Shown here: positions 9,690-19,918 of the stretch, in pieces
Position numbering within the stretch: the stretch's first letter is position 1
Layout: the number at the start of each line of letters is the position of its first letter
Assembly: GCF_019575955.1 (NCBI RefSeq)
Contig: NZ_CP080575.1
Span: 496,001-560,000 of the forward strand
Origin: Nesterenkonia pannonica
Lineage (GTDB): Bacteria > Actinomycetota > Actinomycetes > Actinomycetales > Micrococcaceae
DNA: 64,000 bases
Reading direction: 5' to 3'
The notes under the pieces: generated by a model
Told to the model about the DNA's origin: nothing
What the model saw: only the letters and a program-made list of their open reading frames with translations
Databases searched by the model: none
Program-made: the position numbers and the translations under genes

Positions 9690-10843
9690 TGACGCTCTCT
9701 GTCGGCGCCAGGATCGGGGTGGTAAGCGCTGCTGTGGTCGGAGTTGCTTTCGGCATGGCCCGCTACGCCTACGGTCTGACTCTGCCCGGCATCCGCGAGG
9801 ATGTGGGGCTCTCCGAGCTGGTGCTCGGCCTCATCTCCAGCGCCACCTTCGTCGGCTACCTGGTAGGCCTGCTGCTCGCAGGGCGATTGGCTGCCCGTTA
9901 CGGTGCGCGTGCTCCCACCACCGCCGGTGGGATCTGCGGACTTCTCGGCGCGGTGATTGTGGCGCTCGCGCAGTCGCCGGGGCTGCTCGTCGTCGGTGTG
10001 GTCCTGGCAGCGCCATGGTTTGGTCTGGGCACCGTATTCCGACATCGTGACTCGTGCTGTGCCCGTGGGCCAGCAGCCCAGGGCATTGGCGATCATCACC
10101 ACCGGGACCAGCGGAGGGCTCTTAGTGCTGGGCGGGCTGGCAGTGCTTGCCGCACTGGGCTCCTGGCGCTTGGTCTGGGCTAAGCGTGGCACTGGCGATG
10201 GTGGCCGCCGCACTCGTGAACCTGCGCCTGGTTCCGAGAAGCAGGCCGTACGCGCGCCCGGTCGTGCGGGATGGCGATGTCTCGCTGGTCCGGGCGCTTC
10301 GCATCCCGGTCGCCTATTCCGTTGTCTACTTCGCGGTCATCGTCATCTACTTCACCTATGCCGCCGATGTCCTCGGACAGGGTGCTCTTCCCGCGGGAGC
10401 CGTCCCCGTGCTCTATGCGGCGATCGGCCTGTGCGGCATGGTGGGCGTCGCCACCGGGACCTTCGCGCAGAGGATCGGCACGGCGCGGGTGGCCGCCCTG
10501 TGCCTGGCAACGGTGAGTGCGGCGCTGGCGCTGCTGGGACTTGCCAGCGACTCTCTGACCGCCACGATGATCTCGGCGTGCATCTTCGGCGTGGGGTACA
10601 TGACGGGATCGGCGGTGCTCGCGGTGTGGACTGCCGAGCTGGTGCCCCAGCGCGCGGGCGAGGCGTTCACTCTCTGCCTGGTCGTAGGAGCTCTCAGCTC
10701 GGTCGCAGCGCTTACTCGCCGGAGCGGCGATCCCTGCCCTGGGGCTTCCGGCCCTGCTCGTCCTGACCGCCGCCGTGTCACTGCTCGGAGGGGCAGCGCT
10801 GATGATCCACGGGTTCACTCGGGGAACTCAGTCCACAGCCTGA
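9690..10843 (+). CDS. MFS transporter, second YbfB-like copy
   Basis: About 385 residues with 12 hydrophobic segments; the N-terminus (GVAFGMARYAYGLTLPGIRED) resembles the MFS protein at 4718. Conserved loop features include GRLAARYGAR between helices 2 and 3. Breaks lie near 10010 (lost base after CCATGG), 10183 (GGGCTAAGC where GGGCCGGC gives Trp-Ala-Gly) and 10710 (GCTTAC). The last frame ends FTRGTQSTA. The upstream region shares an operator word with the tetR/MFS pair at 5886, so the same repressor may act on both. Confidence 0.75.
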
Positions 10844-10940
10844 AACCCGGGAATAGCAGCCCCATATGCGTGGCTGATGAGTGAACGCGTCCACTCTTCA
10901 GGGCGTGCCATCAGCACGACCTACGCAGAAGGAGCACCCT

Positions 10941-11616
10941 GTGACCACCCTCGCCATCATCGGAGTAAGCAGGAACCTCGGAGAGGCCCTGGCTCGCCGC
11001 TTCGGCAAAGAGGGCTACAGCCTCGCCCTGATCTCCCGCAGCCAGGAGCGGCTCGACGCCCTTGCCTCCGACCTTCAGGCTGACGGCTTCACTGCCCGGG
11101 GCTACGCGGCGAATGTCCGCGACCCTGAGTCGCTGATCGCGGCGCTGGACCAGGCTTACCAGGAGCTGGGGCACATCGAGGTCCTCAGCTACAGCCCGCT
11201 GCCGCAGAAGGAGTTCCTGCGCCCCCTGCTGGAGTCCACCGTGACAGACATCAAGGCGGCTGTGGAGTTCTCCGTCTTCGGGCCTGTGGCCGCAGTGCAC
11301 CAGGTGCTTCAGGGGATGCGGTTCCTCAAGCGGGGAACCGTGCTGTTCGTCAACGGCGGCTCCGCCGTCCAGCCGGTCCAGCACTTCGCTTAAGACGTCC
11401 ATCGGCTTCGCTTACGAAACCGCCTACATCGAGATGCTCGCTCAGGCGATGAAGGACGAGCCGATCTACGTCGGGCAGCTGATCATCCCCGGAGCGATCA
11501 TCCCGGGCGACGAGCAGAAGGACCCCGAGGTGCTGGCCGAGAAGCTCTGGCAGATGCACACTGACCGTGACCAGTTCCGTGTCTTCGCCACCGAGCTGGA
11601 GCAGCAGCCCTACTGA
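10941..11616 (+). CDS. SDR family oxidoreductase
   Basis: About 225 residues from GTG 10941 with AGAAGGAG upstream. The Rossmann start reads IIGVSRNLGEALARRFG, where this subfamily usually has GAGPGLG or similar; GTAAGC encodes the Val-Ser. Downstream come LISRSQERLDALASDL, NGGSAVQP and the FAYETAY segment, where FAGExAY is usual. A break at 11390 sits on GCTTAAG. The canonical Tyr-x3-Lys pair is not clear, as in other short members of this group. The substrate is unknown; it follows an MFS gene. Confidence 0.7.
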
Positions 11617-11660
11617 CCGGAAGACTGCCGTGACGCGAGGTCACAGAGCCGCTTACGCCA

Positions 11661-12713
11661 TCATGCCCGAAGGGCCGGTTCGCGCGGGTCGATGACTGTG
11701 ATGCCGGCAACCGCGGCGGCGTCGAAGGTCGGCAGCATCTCAGCAGCCTGATCCAGCCCCACCGTCCGCTCGATGAGCCGCTGCGGCGCCAGCTCCCCTC
11801 GGGCAATGAGCTCCAGCATCGCAGGGTAGTCCGCTGCGGCCATGCCGTGGCTCCCCAGGATGTCGAGCTCCCAAGCGATCGCCCGGTCCAACGGGATGCG
11901 AGGGTGCCCCCGGTCGGGGCGAGGAGCCCCACCTGCACATGACGGCCGCGGCGCCGAAGGCTCAGCACCGCATCCGCACTCGTCTGCTCGCTGCCGACAG
12001 CATCCACCGCCGCATGGCTGCCCCCACCCGTCAGCGCGGAGACTGCTGCCGGAATGTCCTGCCCTCAGCCAGGAGAACCTGATCGGCCCCCAGGCCCGAG
12101 GCCGCATCAAGAGCACCGCGGTGGCGATCCACTGCAATGGTTCGAGCCCCAGCGCCTTCGCGATCATCACTGTGCTCAGGCCCACACCGCCCGCGCCGAT
12201 CACTGTGACCCACTCACCGGGCTGCACCGCAGCGCGCCCGACCAGCGCGCGGTACGCAGTCGCGAACCGGCACCCGAGCGCTGCGGCGGCCGCCATGCTC
12301 ACACCATCCGGCACCGCGATGAGATTCGTGTCTGCTGCGTGCAGCGCCACATACTCCGCGAACGATCCCCAATGGGTGAAGCCGGGCTGCTGCTGATCAG
12401 GGCACACCTGGGCATCGCCCTGCAGGCACCAGGAGCACTGCCCGCAGCCGCAGATGAAGGGTGCCGTCACCCGGTCGCCCGCCTGCCAGCCCTTCACCTC
12501 CGGCGCCGTCTCGACCACCACGCTTACCAGCTCATGCCCGGGCACGTGAGGGAACGCGACACCATCGTCGTGCCCGGCCCACGCGTGCCAGTCGCTGCGG
12601 CACAGACCCGTGGCCTCCACGCGGATCACCGCCCCGCCCGGAGGCGGGCTGGGCCGCTCGACGTCGGTGACGGCGGGAACGCCCTGGGCCTGGTCAATCA
12701 CGAGTGCACGCAT
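11661..12713 (-). CDS. Zinc-dependent medium-chain alcohol dehydrogenase
   Basis: About 350 residues starting MRALVIDQAQG. Catalytic zinc ligands are in TGLCRSDWHAW and PGHELVSVVVE (GHExAG expected; GTAAGC gives Val-Ser). Structural zinc cysteines lie in CGCGQCSWCLQGDAQVC. The cofactor site is GAGGVGLSTVMIAKALG. Frameshifts occur near 11920, 12050 and 12110 inside the nucleotide-binding domain. It should oxidise an alcohol or reduce an aldehyde with NAD(P); the exact substrate cannot be told. Confidence 0.85.
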   Translation of the reverse strand: MRALVIDQAQGVPAVTDVERPSPPPGGAVIRVEATGLCRSDWHAWAGHDDGVAFPHVPGHELVSVVVETAPEVKGWQAGDRVTAPFICGCGQCSWCLQGDAQVCPDQQQPGFTHWGSFAEYVALHAADTNLIAVPDGVSMAAAAALGCRFATAYRALVGRAAVQPGEWVTVIGAGGVGLSTVMIAKALGLEPLQWIATAVLLMRPRAWGPIRFSWLRAGHSGSSLRADGWGQPCGGGCCRQRADECGCGAEPSAPRPSCAGGAPRPDRGHPRIPLDRAIAWELDILGSHGMAAADYPAMLELIARGELAPQRLIERTVGLDQAAEMLPTFDAAAVAGITVIDPREPALRA

Positions 12714-12737
12714 CGTCAGCATTCTGACAGAAGCCGC

Positions 12738-13452
12738 TCAGTCGATCGCCTCAGCGAACACCACACGATTGTCCAGGTGTCGGCCGTTCTGCTCGTCGAA
12801 AACGCCGGTGCAGGTGATCAGCCGCAGCTCATCGTCGGCGGATAGGCCGAAGACCTCCTGCGTGGGAAAGTCATCCTTCGGGAAGTCAGCCGTGTGCGTC
12901 ACGTCGTACTCGTAGAGCTCACCGTCCTCGCCGGTGATGCTGACCCGGTCACCCTCCTGCATCTCCAGGAGCCGGTAGAACACCGCCGGGCCGGTCAGGA
13001 GTCCACATGGCCTGCAATGACCGTCGGGCCGCGTTCGCCCGGGCGGCTCCCTCGGCGAACCAGCCCACATCGTCCCAGTCCTGCGGCTCCTCAAGACGCC
13101 CCGACGAGTCGATGCTCAGGTCGATCATGGGCTCGTCGATGCCGATGGAAGGAATGGTGACCCGTTCCGGAACCGGTCCGCGGTCAGCACTGGCGGAGAC
13201 TGGGTCAGGCTGCTGCTGATTCTGCTGCTGAGGCGGCGTCGACTCCTCGGCGGACGACGGCGGGCTCCCCTCCCGAACCGTCTCGGCCTCCGACGGGCTG
13301 ACTGACTCCATTGAGGCGGCTGATCCGTCCGGCGCTCCCTCTGCGGCGCATCCGCCGACTCCGAGCATCAGTGCGGCCGCCGCGAGCCAGCGGGCTGCCG
13401 GAGCCGGATGAGACCCGGTCCGACAGCCCGCGGCTGCGCGCGAAGAGCGCAC
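12738..13452 (-). CDS. Class E/F sortase with lipoprotein-like N-terminus
   Basis: About 238 residues from GTG 13452. A hydrophobic leader ends LGVGGC, so the protein may be lipid-anchored; a Ser/Pro/Gln-rich linker follows. The catalytic domain starts PERVTIPSIGIDEPMID, has AGHVDS (catalytic His, in a shifted frame near 13015) and LRLITCTGVFDEQNGRHLDN with the catalytic Cys and the downstream Arg. Frame breaks lie around 13005-13045. It directly follows the CHRD protein gene (6 bases apart), its likely substrate or partner. Confidence 0.8.
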
Positions 13453-13458
13453 CTGGAA

Positions 13459-14172
13459 TCAGGCCTGCTCAGCGCGACGACGCATGAAGGCCAGCGCGCC
13501 CAGCCCGAGCGCTGCGGCAGCTGCGCCGACGCCCAGCATCGGTGCCACGGCCGACTGCTCAGCTCCCCCGCCGCCGGTCTCCACGCCGTCCAGCGGGACC
13601 TGCATCAGCTGACCGCGCACGGTCCCGGCAGGGTAGTCATCGGTGTGCGTGTCGGCCTGGAAGGCGGAGGGGTCCTCTTCGATCTGCGCCACGGTGAAGC
13701 CCTCACCGTGGTCATTGCCCTCGTCGTCGTCCACGCCGGTCACGAACGGACCCTCGATGCAGCCGGAGGACTCACGCACTCCGTCGCCGACGGGCTCCGG
13801 GTCCGCAAACGCAACGCGCGGCGGGCCGAACTCGCCCAATGAGGCTTCGTGAATATGGGTGGCGCTGATCGCAGGGCTCTCGTACTCACCTGAGACGCCG
13901 TTCAGGGTGATCTCGTAGCAGATGGTGTCCGTGTCAGAGTTCATCCAGAGCATGAACTCGCCGGTGGCGCCCTCCTCTCCGGTCTCCTGCTCGCCCTCGT
14001 CGTTGATGACCTCCTCCGGCACTGCCATGACGCTGTAGGCGCTGGTGAACTCCTCCGGCCACTCCGCCTCGTTCATCGCCTGAGCGGGTGCTGCCAGGAG
14101 CAGGGATGCGCCGCCGGTCACAGCGATGCCTGCGCCGATGAAGCCTGTCCGTCTGATCGTGCTGCGAGTCAT
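13459..14172 (-). CDS. CHRD domain exported protein
   Basis: Intact, 237 residues. A signal peptide (to AAPAQA, about residue 32) is followed by an acidic CHRD domain recognised by GEYESPAISATHIHEA and the closing motif DYPAGTVRGQL. The C-terminus has the layout of a cell-wall sorting signal: GVETGGGG, a hydrophobic helix (MLGVGAAAAALGLGALAFM) and the basic tail RRRAEQA, but no LPxTG. The sortase gene lies 6 bases downstream and the sigma/anti-sigma pair is divergent, so this is likely a surface protein made under that sigma factor. Confidence 0.85.
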   Translation of the reverse strand: MTRSTIRRTGFIGAGIAVTGGASLLLAAPAQAMNEAEWPEEFTSAYSVMAVPEEVINDEGEQETGEEGATGEFMLWMNSDTDTICYEITLNGVSGEYESPAISATHIHEASLGEFGPPRVAFADPEPVGDGVRESSGCIEGPFVTGVDDDEGNDHGEGFTVAQIEEDPSAFQADTHTDDYPAGTVRGQLMQVPLDGVETGGGGAEQSAVAPMLGVGAAAAALGLGALAFMRRRAEQA

Positions 14173-14347
14173 TGTCTCGTCCTCTCGGATGGAACAGGCC
14201 GCTGATGCGCCCTGCTACTGTGGTCTACGCAACAAGCAGGGGTTCCGTTGAACAAGCGCCCCGACTTTTTCCAGACCCGCTCAGCACGGCCGCCAGAGAG
14301 GCGACCCGCCGAGCCGTCAGCACCTCGAAAGACAGCGGGGAGGCCGC

Positions 14348-14887
14348 ATGGGCAGAGGCGAGGCACCTGGTGCGCAGAAGCCCACCCATGATGAGGTTCC
14401 CGCGTTCGACCTTTCCGAGGCCTATCTGCAGCATGGCCGGGAGCTCTTCCTGTTCGCCCGCAACGCCGTCGCCGACGCCGGAACCGCCGAAGAGATCACT
14501 CAAGAGACGTTCACCAAGGCGTGGCGGTCCCAAGAGCGGTTCGACGGCCGGTACGGCAGCGTCCGGACATGGCTGTTCGCCATAGCGCGCAACGTCATCA
14601 AAGATGCCTATCGGCGCAATGCTCGCATCCCCGAACCGACCCCAGACCCCGCTGACGGAATCACCGCGCCCGAACCGTCGCACGTCCACGACAGGCTCGA
14701 GCTCATCGAAGCGCTGGCGCAGCTGAGCATCGAGCAGCGCCAGGCAGTGGTGGCGGTTCACGTGCTCGGATGGAGCTACGCTGAACTCTCCGAATCCGTG
14801 GACGTTCCCGTCTCGACGCTGCGCTCCAGAACATTCCATGGACTCAGCGCACTTCGACGCCTGATGGAGGAGGCCGATCATGCATAG
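14348..14887 (+). CDS. ECF sigma factor, SigK-like
   Basis: Intact, 179 residues. Region 2 is clear (YLQHGRELFLFARNAVAD, EEITQETFTKAWRS, FAIARNVIKDAYRR) and region 4 includes QRQAVVAVHVLGWSYAELSE and VSTLRSRTFHGLSALR. The stop overlaps the start of the anti-sigma gene, giving translational coupling. By analogy with SigK/RskA pairs, it should direct transcription of nearby envelope genes, here the divergent CHRD-sortase operon. Confidence 0.85.
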   Translation: MGRGEAPGAQKPTHDEVPAFDLSEAYLQHGRELFLFARNAVADAGTAEEITQETFTKAWRSQERFDGRYGSVRTWLFAIARNVIKDAYRRNARIPEPTPDPADGITAPEPSHVHDRLELIEALAQLSIEQRQAVVAVHVLGWSYAELSESVDVPVSTLRSRTFHGLSALRRLMEEADHA

Positions 14888-15605
14888 TCTCCCGCCCCGA
14901 GCCGAGGAGCTGATCGCCGCCGAGCTGGCCGGTGACATCACCGACGCGGAGCGCGCCGAGCTCGAAGCCTTCGCAGCCGAGGACCACAGCGTGCGCAGAG
15001 CCTGGGATGAGCTCGCCCCAGTGGCCGCGCGCCTGGAACGCAGCGTGGGCACATGGGATGAGGCGCAGCCCCTTGCCCACCCGCCGCAGATCATCGCCGA
15101 GAAGGGGGCCGATGCGGAAGGGCCGCGCGGACGGGCAGTCCCCGCCGCCGCCCTTGAAGGGAACCGCGCGCGCCGTCGACGCTTGAGGGCCTGGTTCGCG
15201 CTCGCAGCAGCAGGGAGCTTCCTCATAAGCGCCGCCGTGACAGCCGTGCTGCAGCAGACGACGGATCGTCCTCCGGAGGCCCTCCGGGAACCTACGGCAT
15301 GGTGGAAGAAGTGACCTTCGCCGAGGAGGCCCGCAGGCAGAGATTGACGCAAGCATCATCGCCCACACCTGGGGCACCGAGACCGTCCTGGAGATCGACG
15401 GTCTCGCGCCCGAGCGGACGTTCACGGTCACCTTGGTCGACGAGGACGGTGCGGAGCACCCTCCGGCACCTTCTTCGGTTCGGAGCTGCTCATCGAATGC
15501 CGCATGAACGCCGCCGTCATGCGGCAGGACGTCAGCCACGTTGAGATCCACGCTGACGACGGCTCCACCGTGGCCGCGGCCGAGCTCCCCTGCGATCGAC
15601 CCTGA
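14880..15605 (+). CDS. Anti-sigma factor, RskA-like
   Basis: About 240 residues. The N-terminal zinc-less anti-sigma domain (AEELIAAELAGDITDAERAEL) is cytoplasmic, one membrane helix lies near residues 105-123 (WFALAAAGSFLISAAVTAVL), and the extracytoplasmic part has the RskA pattern TWGTETVLEIDGLAPERTF with VTLVDEDG. Frameshifts near 15290, 15340 and 15460 split the outer domain. It would hold the sigma factor until regulated proteolysis frees it. Confidence 0.8.
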
Positions 15606-15667
15606 GGAGTGATCCCCATGGCAGCTCCGCCGCCGCAGCCGGGCAGCAATCACCGGGTTGAGGCACG

Positions 15668-17050
15668 ATGACGCGCACCCTCGTCTGGTTCCGCGATGAC
15701 CTGCGCGTCGAGGATCACCCGGCCCTCAGCGCAGCCGCCGACGCAGCCGGGAGAGCCGACGACGTCGTCGGGCTCTACGTTCTGGACGATCACACGGACG
15801 GCGTCAGGCCCCTGGGCGGTGCCTCCCGCTGGTGGCTGCACCATGCCCTGGAGTCGCTGAGGGCCGCGCTCGGGCAGCGCGGAGTGCCGCTGATCGTCCG
15901 GGTAGGCTCGCCTGCCGAGCTGGTCCCTGAGCTTGCCGCGGAGCTCCGCACGGAGAGGGTCCACTGGTCCCGGCGATACGGACCCGGTGAGCGCGCCCTC
16001 GACGCGGCGATCAAGAAGGACCTGCCCGCACGCGGGATCGAGGCGGAGAGCTTCCCCGGAACGCTCCTCCACGAGCCGTGGAAGGTTCAGACCAACACCG
16101 GCGGTCCCTACAAGGTCTTCACCCCTTTCTACAGGGCGCTCACCTCCTCGACGATCCGCGAGCCGGGCCCAGGGGCTGATCTTCTTCCGGAGCAGGACGA
16201 CCCGTCGAGCAGTGCCGCGGTATCAGCGTCGGGCTCGGCGACTCCTCCGACCTCGACCTGCTCCCCACCCGCCCCGACTGGTGGCGGGCTGCGCCGCGCA
16301 TGGGACCCCACCATCGACGGAGCGCACCGTCGCCTCCGGGAGTTCGTCGACAGCCTCGCCGAAGGCTATGCGGATGGGCGGGATGTTCCCTCCTCGGACA
16401 GCACCTCACGGCTCTCCCCGTACCTCAGGTTCGGACAGCTCAGCCCGTTCCAGGTGTGGGCCGCGGCCTCAGACATCCCCGACGAGAAGAGCCGCCGGGC
16501 CTTCCGCTCCGAGATCGGCTGGCGCGAATTCTGCTGGCACCTTCTCTTCCACTTCCCCGACCTGCCGGAGAAGAACCTCCGCTCACAGTTCGACGCCTAT
16601 CCGTGGCAGAGCGCATCCGACGAGCTGGAGACCTTCGAGGCCTGGACCGCTGGCCGGACCGGCTTCCCTTTGTGGACGCCGGTCTCCGGCAGCTATGGGA
16701 CATCGGCTACATGCACAATCGGGTCCGCATGGCCGCGGCCAGCCTGCTCATCAAGAACCTGGGAGTCGACTGGCGCGACGGCGAGGCCTGGTTCTGGGAC
16801 ACGCTGGTGGACGCTGACGCAGCCTCGAACCCCGCCAACTGGCAGTGGGTGGTAAGCTCCGGAATGGACGCCGCCCCTACTTCCGCATCCTCAACCCGGA
16901 GCGGCAGCGTGAACGCTTCGACCCCACGACGAGTACGCCCGCCAATGGATTCCCGAATTCGGCACCGACGACTACGCCGACCCCATCGTGGACCTCAAAG
17001 CCTCGCGGGCAGAAGCCCTGGAGCACTACCAGCGCATCACCGGCGCCTGA
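15668..17050 (+). CDS. phr: Deoxyribodipyrimidine photolyase
   Basis: Class I photolyase of about 460 residues that repairs pyrimidine dimers with light. The antenna domain starts TLVWFRDDLRVEDHPAL; the FAD domain has SRLSPYLRFGQLSPFQVW, FRSEIGWREFCWHLLFH, IGYMHNRVRMAAASLLIKNL and WFWDTLVDADAASNPANWQW. The invariant WVAGSG reads WVVSSG because GTAAGC replaces GCCGGC at 16851. Frame breaks are near 16220, 16680, 16870 and 16935. It heads a region of light-protection genes. Confidence 0.9.
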
Positions 17051-17171
17051 GAGCCGAGGCGCCCCCACGCGTGCGCCGAACCCCATGATCTAGACTCAGA
17101 GGAACCTCTCTGGAGGTGCTAGCCGAGTCGTTCCGCCGCAAACCGACAGCTCAGTCCCCGAGGTGGTCTCA

Positions 17172-18688
17172 ATGCCAGTCTTCGAATATCGCTCCTATCT
17201 TCCCTTTCCGCGCGAGGACGTCTTCGACTGGTACTCCCGGCCGGGTGCGCTCGTGCGTCTCCACCCGCCGTTCGTAAGCCGAGTGGTCAGCGAGCCGTCC
17301 AACGGGCTGCAGGACGGGTCCGAGTCCACGCTCGGCATCAACCTTCCTGGGCTGCTCGGGACCAGCCTGACCGCAGGCGCGGGCCTGGTGAGCGCACAGA
17401 CCCACCTGCCGCTGCGGACCTGGATGAAGTGGGACGCCCGGCACAGCGAGTATGTCCCCGGGGAGGGATTCTCCGACGACATCGTCTCCGGGCCGATCTC
17501 CGAATGGCACCACGAGCGAGAGTTCACGGACGATGGCGAGGGCACTCGGCTCACCGAGAGGGTCCACTACGAGCTGCCCCTCGTCAGCCGAGCGCCAGCA
17601 GCGCTTGCAAGCATCGCCGACTCCCGCTTCGAAGCCGAGATGCGCCGTCTCTTCGAATATAGGGAGCGGCAGACCACCGAGGAGCTCGCCTTCCACCAGG
17701 CTCTCGGCACCCTGGCCTCCTCAGAGAGCCGGCCCAGCGTTCGGGTCGCCGCAGTCTCCGGGGCATCCGGGATGATCGGCAAGCACGTGTGCGCGATCCT
17801 CGGCAGGGCAGGCATTGAGGTCCGCCCCATGGTCCGCAGCTCCGGGACGGACTCGCGGACCTCCACAGACTCCAGCGGACGCCGCACCATCCCCTGGGAC
17901 CCCAAGGCCCAGACGCTCGAGCCCGCGCACCTCGAGGACGTCGACGTGGTGATCCACCTGGTAAGCCACCCGCTCGCGGCACGATTCACCGCCGCCCACA
18001 AACGCAAAGTGCGCGCGTCTCGCGTCGACGGCACAGATCTCATCGCTCGGACCCTTGCTCGCCTCGAGGCGTCAGACCATCGCGGGCGCGCCCTGGTGAA
18101 CGGCTCAGCTGTCGGCTTCTACGGCGCCACACCTCACGACCGGGCCCACCACCAGGAGATTCTGACCGAAGACCTCCCGGTAAGCACCGACTTCCTCGCA
18201 GACGTGTGCAGACAGTGGGAGAAGGCCACAGCTCCTGCGCGGGATGCCGGAGTCAGAGTCTCCATGATCCGGACCGGGATCGTGCAGACCCCCGCCGGAG
18301 GCGTCCTGCAGCAGATGCTCCCGCTCTTCGCCCTCGGGCTGGGCGGACCGCTGGGATCCGAGCAGTGGCAGAGCTGGATCAGCATCGACGACATCGCCTC
18401 CATGATCGTCCACGCCGCGCTGACGCCCACTGTGGAGGGACCCCTCAACGGGACCGCCCCCACCCCGTGCGGGCCAAGGAGTACGCCAAAGAGCTTGCCG
18501 CGGTGCTGCGCCGACCCGCTGCCGTGCCGGTGCCAGGCTTCGGCCCCAAGCTTCTCCTCGGACGCCAAGGCGCGCGCGAAGTCGCCATGGCCGATCAGCG
18601 GGCCAGTGCGGATCACGTGCTCAGTTCGGGATTCGGCTTCAGGCATTCGACCTTGGGCCCTGCGCTCCGTCACGTCCTCGGCCGCTGA
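17172..18688 (+). CDS. TIGR01777-type epimerase with N-terminal SRPBCC domain
   Basis: About 505 residues. The first 160 residues form a SRPBCC/START-like ligand fold (FEYRSYLPFPREDVFDWYSRPGAL cut: begins PVFEYRSYLPF). The rest is an NAD(P)-binding epimerase: AVSGASGMIGKHV, VVIHLVSHPLAARF (VIHLAGxP expected), NGSAVGFYG and SWISIDDIASMI. Three Ala-Gly to Val-Ser changes, at 17273, 17957 and 18180, all lie on GTAAGC. One frameshift near 18458. Such fusions often neighbour photolyase genes; the substrate is unknown. Confidence 0.8.
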
Positions 18689-18765
18689 CCCGCCCCAGGT
18701 CAGAGGGGCCGTGAAGCTCGCAGCACTCTGTAGAGTGTGCGCAAAGACGCCGCCAAGGGGACGCA

Positions 18766-19918
18766 ATGGATTCTTACGATGAAGCGAGCAGCCAACGAGC
18801 GCTCGAACAGCTGAACATCCTCGACACGCTGCCCGATGAGCGCGTGGACCGCGTCACCAGATTGGCGCAGGAGCTCTTCGACGTCCCGATGGTCAGCGTG
18901 ACCCTCCTGGACAAGGACCGTCAGTGGCGTATGTCCGAGATCGGGCTGGGCGGCCGAGAAGCTGGCCGCGAGCACGCATTCTGCGACGTCACTGTGCGTC
19001 AGCCCAATACCCTCATCGTCGAGGACGCCTCTCAGGACGAGCACTTTCACGACAACCCCTTCGTCACCGGGGACCCCCACCTGCGCTTCTACGCCGGGCA
19101 CCCCCTGCGAGCTCCCGGCGGGGAGCCCATCGGCACCCTCTGCATCATGGACAGCGCCACGCGGAGCCTGGACGCGCGCCAGCGGGCGCTTCTTCAGGAC
19201 TTGGCCCAGTGGGTCCAGACTGAGATCGCACGCCGGGCCGAGCTGGATGACCTCGAACTGATACAGCGGGCTCAGTGCCCCGGAAGCTGCCCAGCATCCC
19301 TGGCTACACCGTGGCCACAGGGGCGAAGCCCGCGCGTGCCATATCCGGGGATTTTCACGATCTGCAGCTGACCGAAGACGGCCTGCGACTCACTGTGGCG
19401 GACGTCATGGGCAAAGGTCTGGGCCCGGGGATCGTGGCAGCAGGGCTGCGCTCCACGCTGCGAGCTCTCGGACAGCGGCCCCCGCGGAGGCCATGGCTGA
19501 GGCGGACCGTCTGCTTGCCGAGGACCTGGGCGATATCGACATCTTCGTCACCGCCTTCCATGGAGACCTGAACACCTCCACGGGCATCCTGCGGTTCGTG
19601 GACGCTTAGCCACAACCTCGGGGTTCTCTTCCGCGCTTCGGGAACCAGCACAGAGCGCGCACGAGCGGACTGCCGCTCGGGATGGGGCTGGCGTCCGAGC
19701 ACGAAGAGGCGGTGGTCCACATGGAGCCCGGCGACACCTTCGTCTGCAGCAGCGACGGGCTGCTGGACCTCCTTGACCTGGACGATCCCACCGGAGACGT
19801 CGAGCGGATCTTCCGCGACGTCGAGCCTGCAGATGCGGTGGAGACCGTGCTTGATCTGGCTCGCGCTGCCGAAGACGCCGACGACGTGACGGTCGTGATC
19901 ATCAGGCGCGACGCATGA
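18766..19918 (+). CDS. GAF domain PP2C-type phosphatase (RsbU-like)
   Basis: About 383 residues. An N-terminal GAF domain (LNILDTLPDERVDRVTRLAQ to WVQTEIARRAEL, residues 12-160) is followed by a SpoIIE/PP2C phosphatase domain with ARAISGDFHDLQ, VADVMGKGLGPGIVA and SSDGLLDLLDLDD. The DAGHNLG motif is broken by GCTTAGCC at 19602. Other breaks are near 19275, 19480 and 19660. It should dephosphorylate a STAS-domain protein, and one (21868) is encoded in the same operon. Its stop overlaps the glycosyltransferase start (ATGA). Confidence 0.85.
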
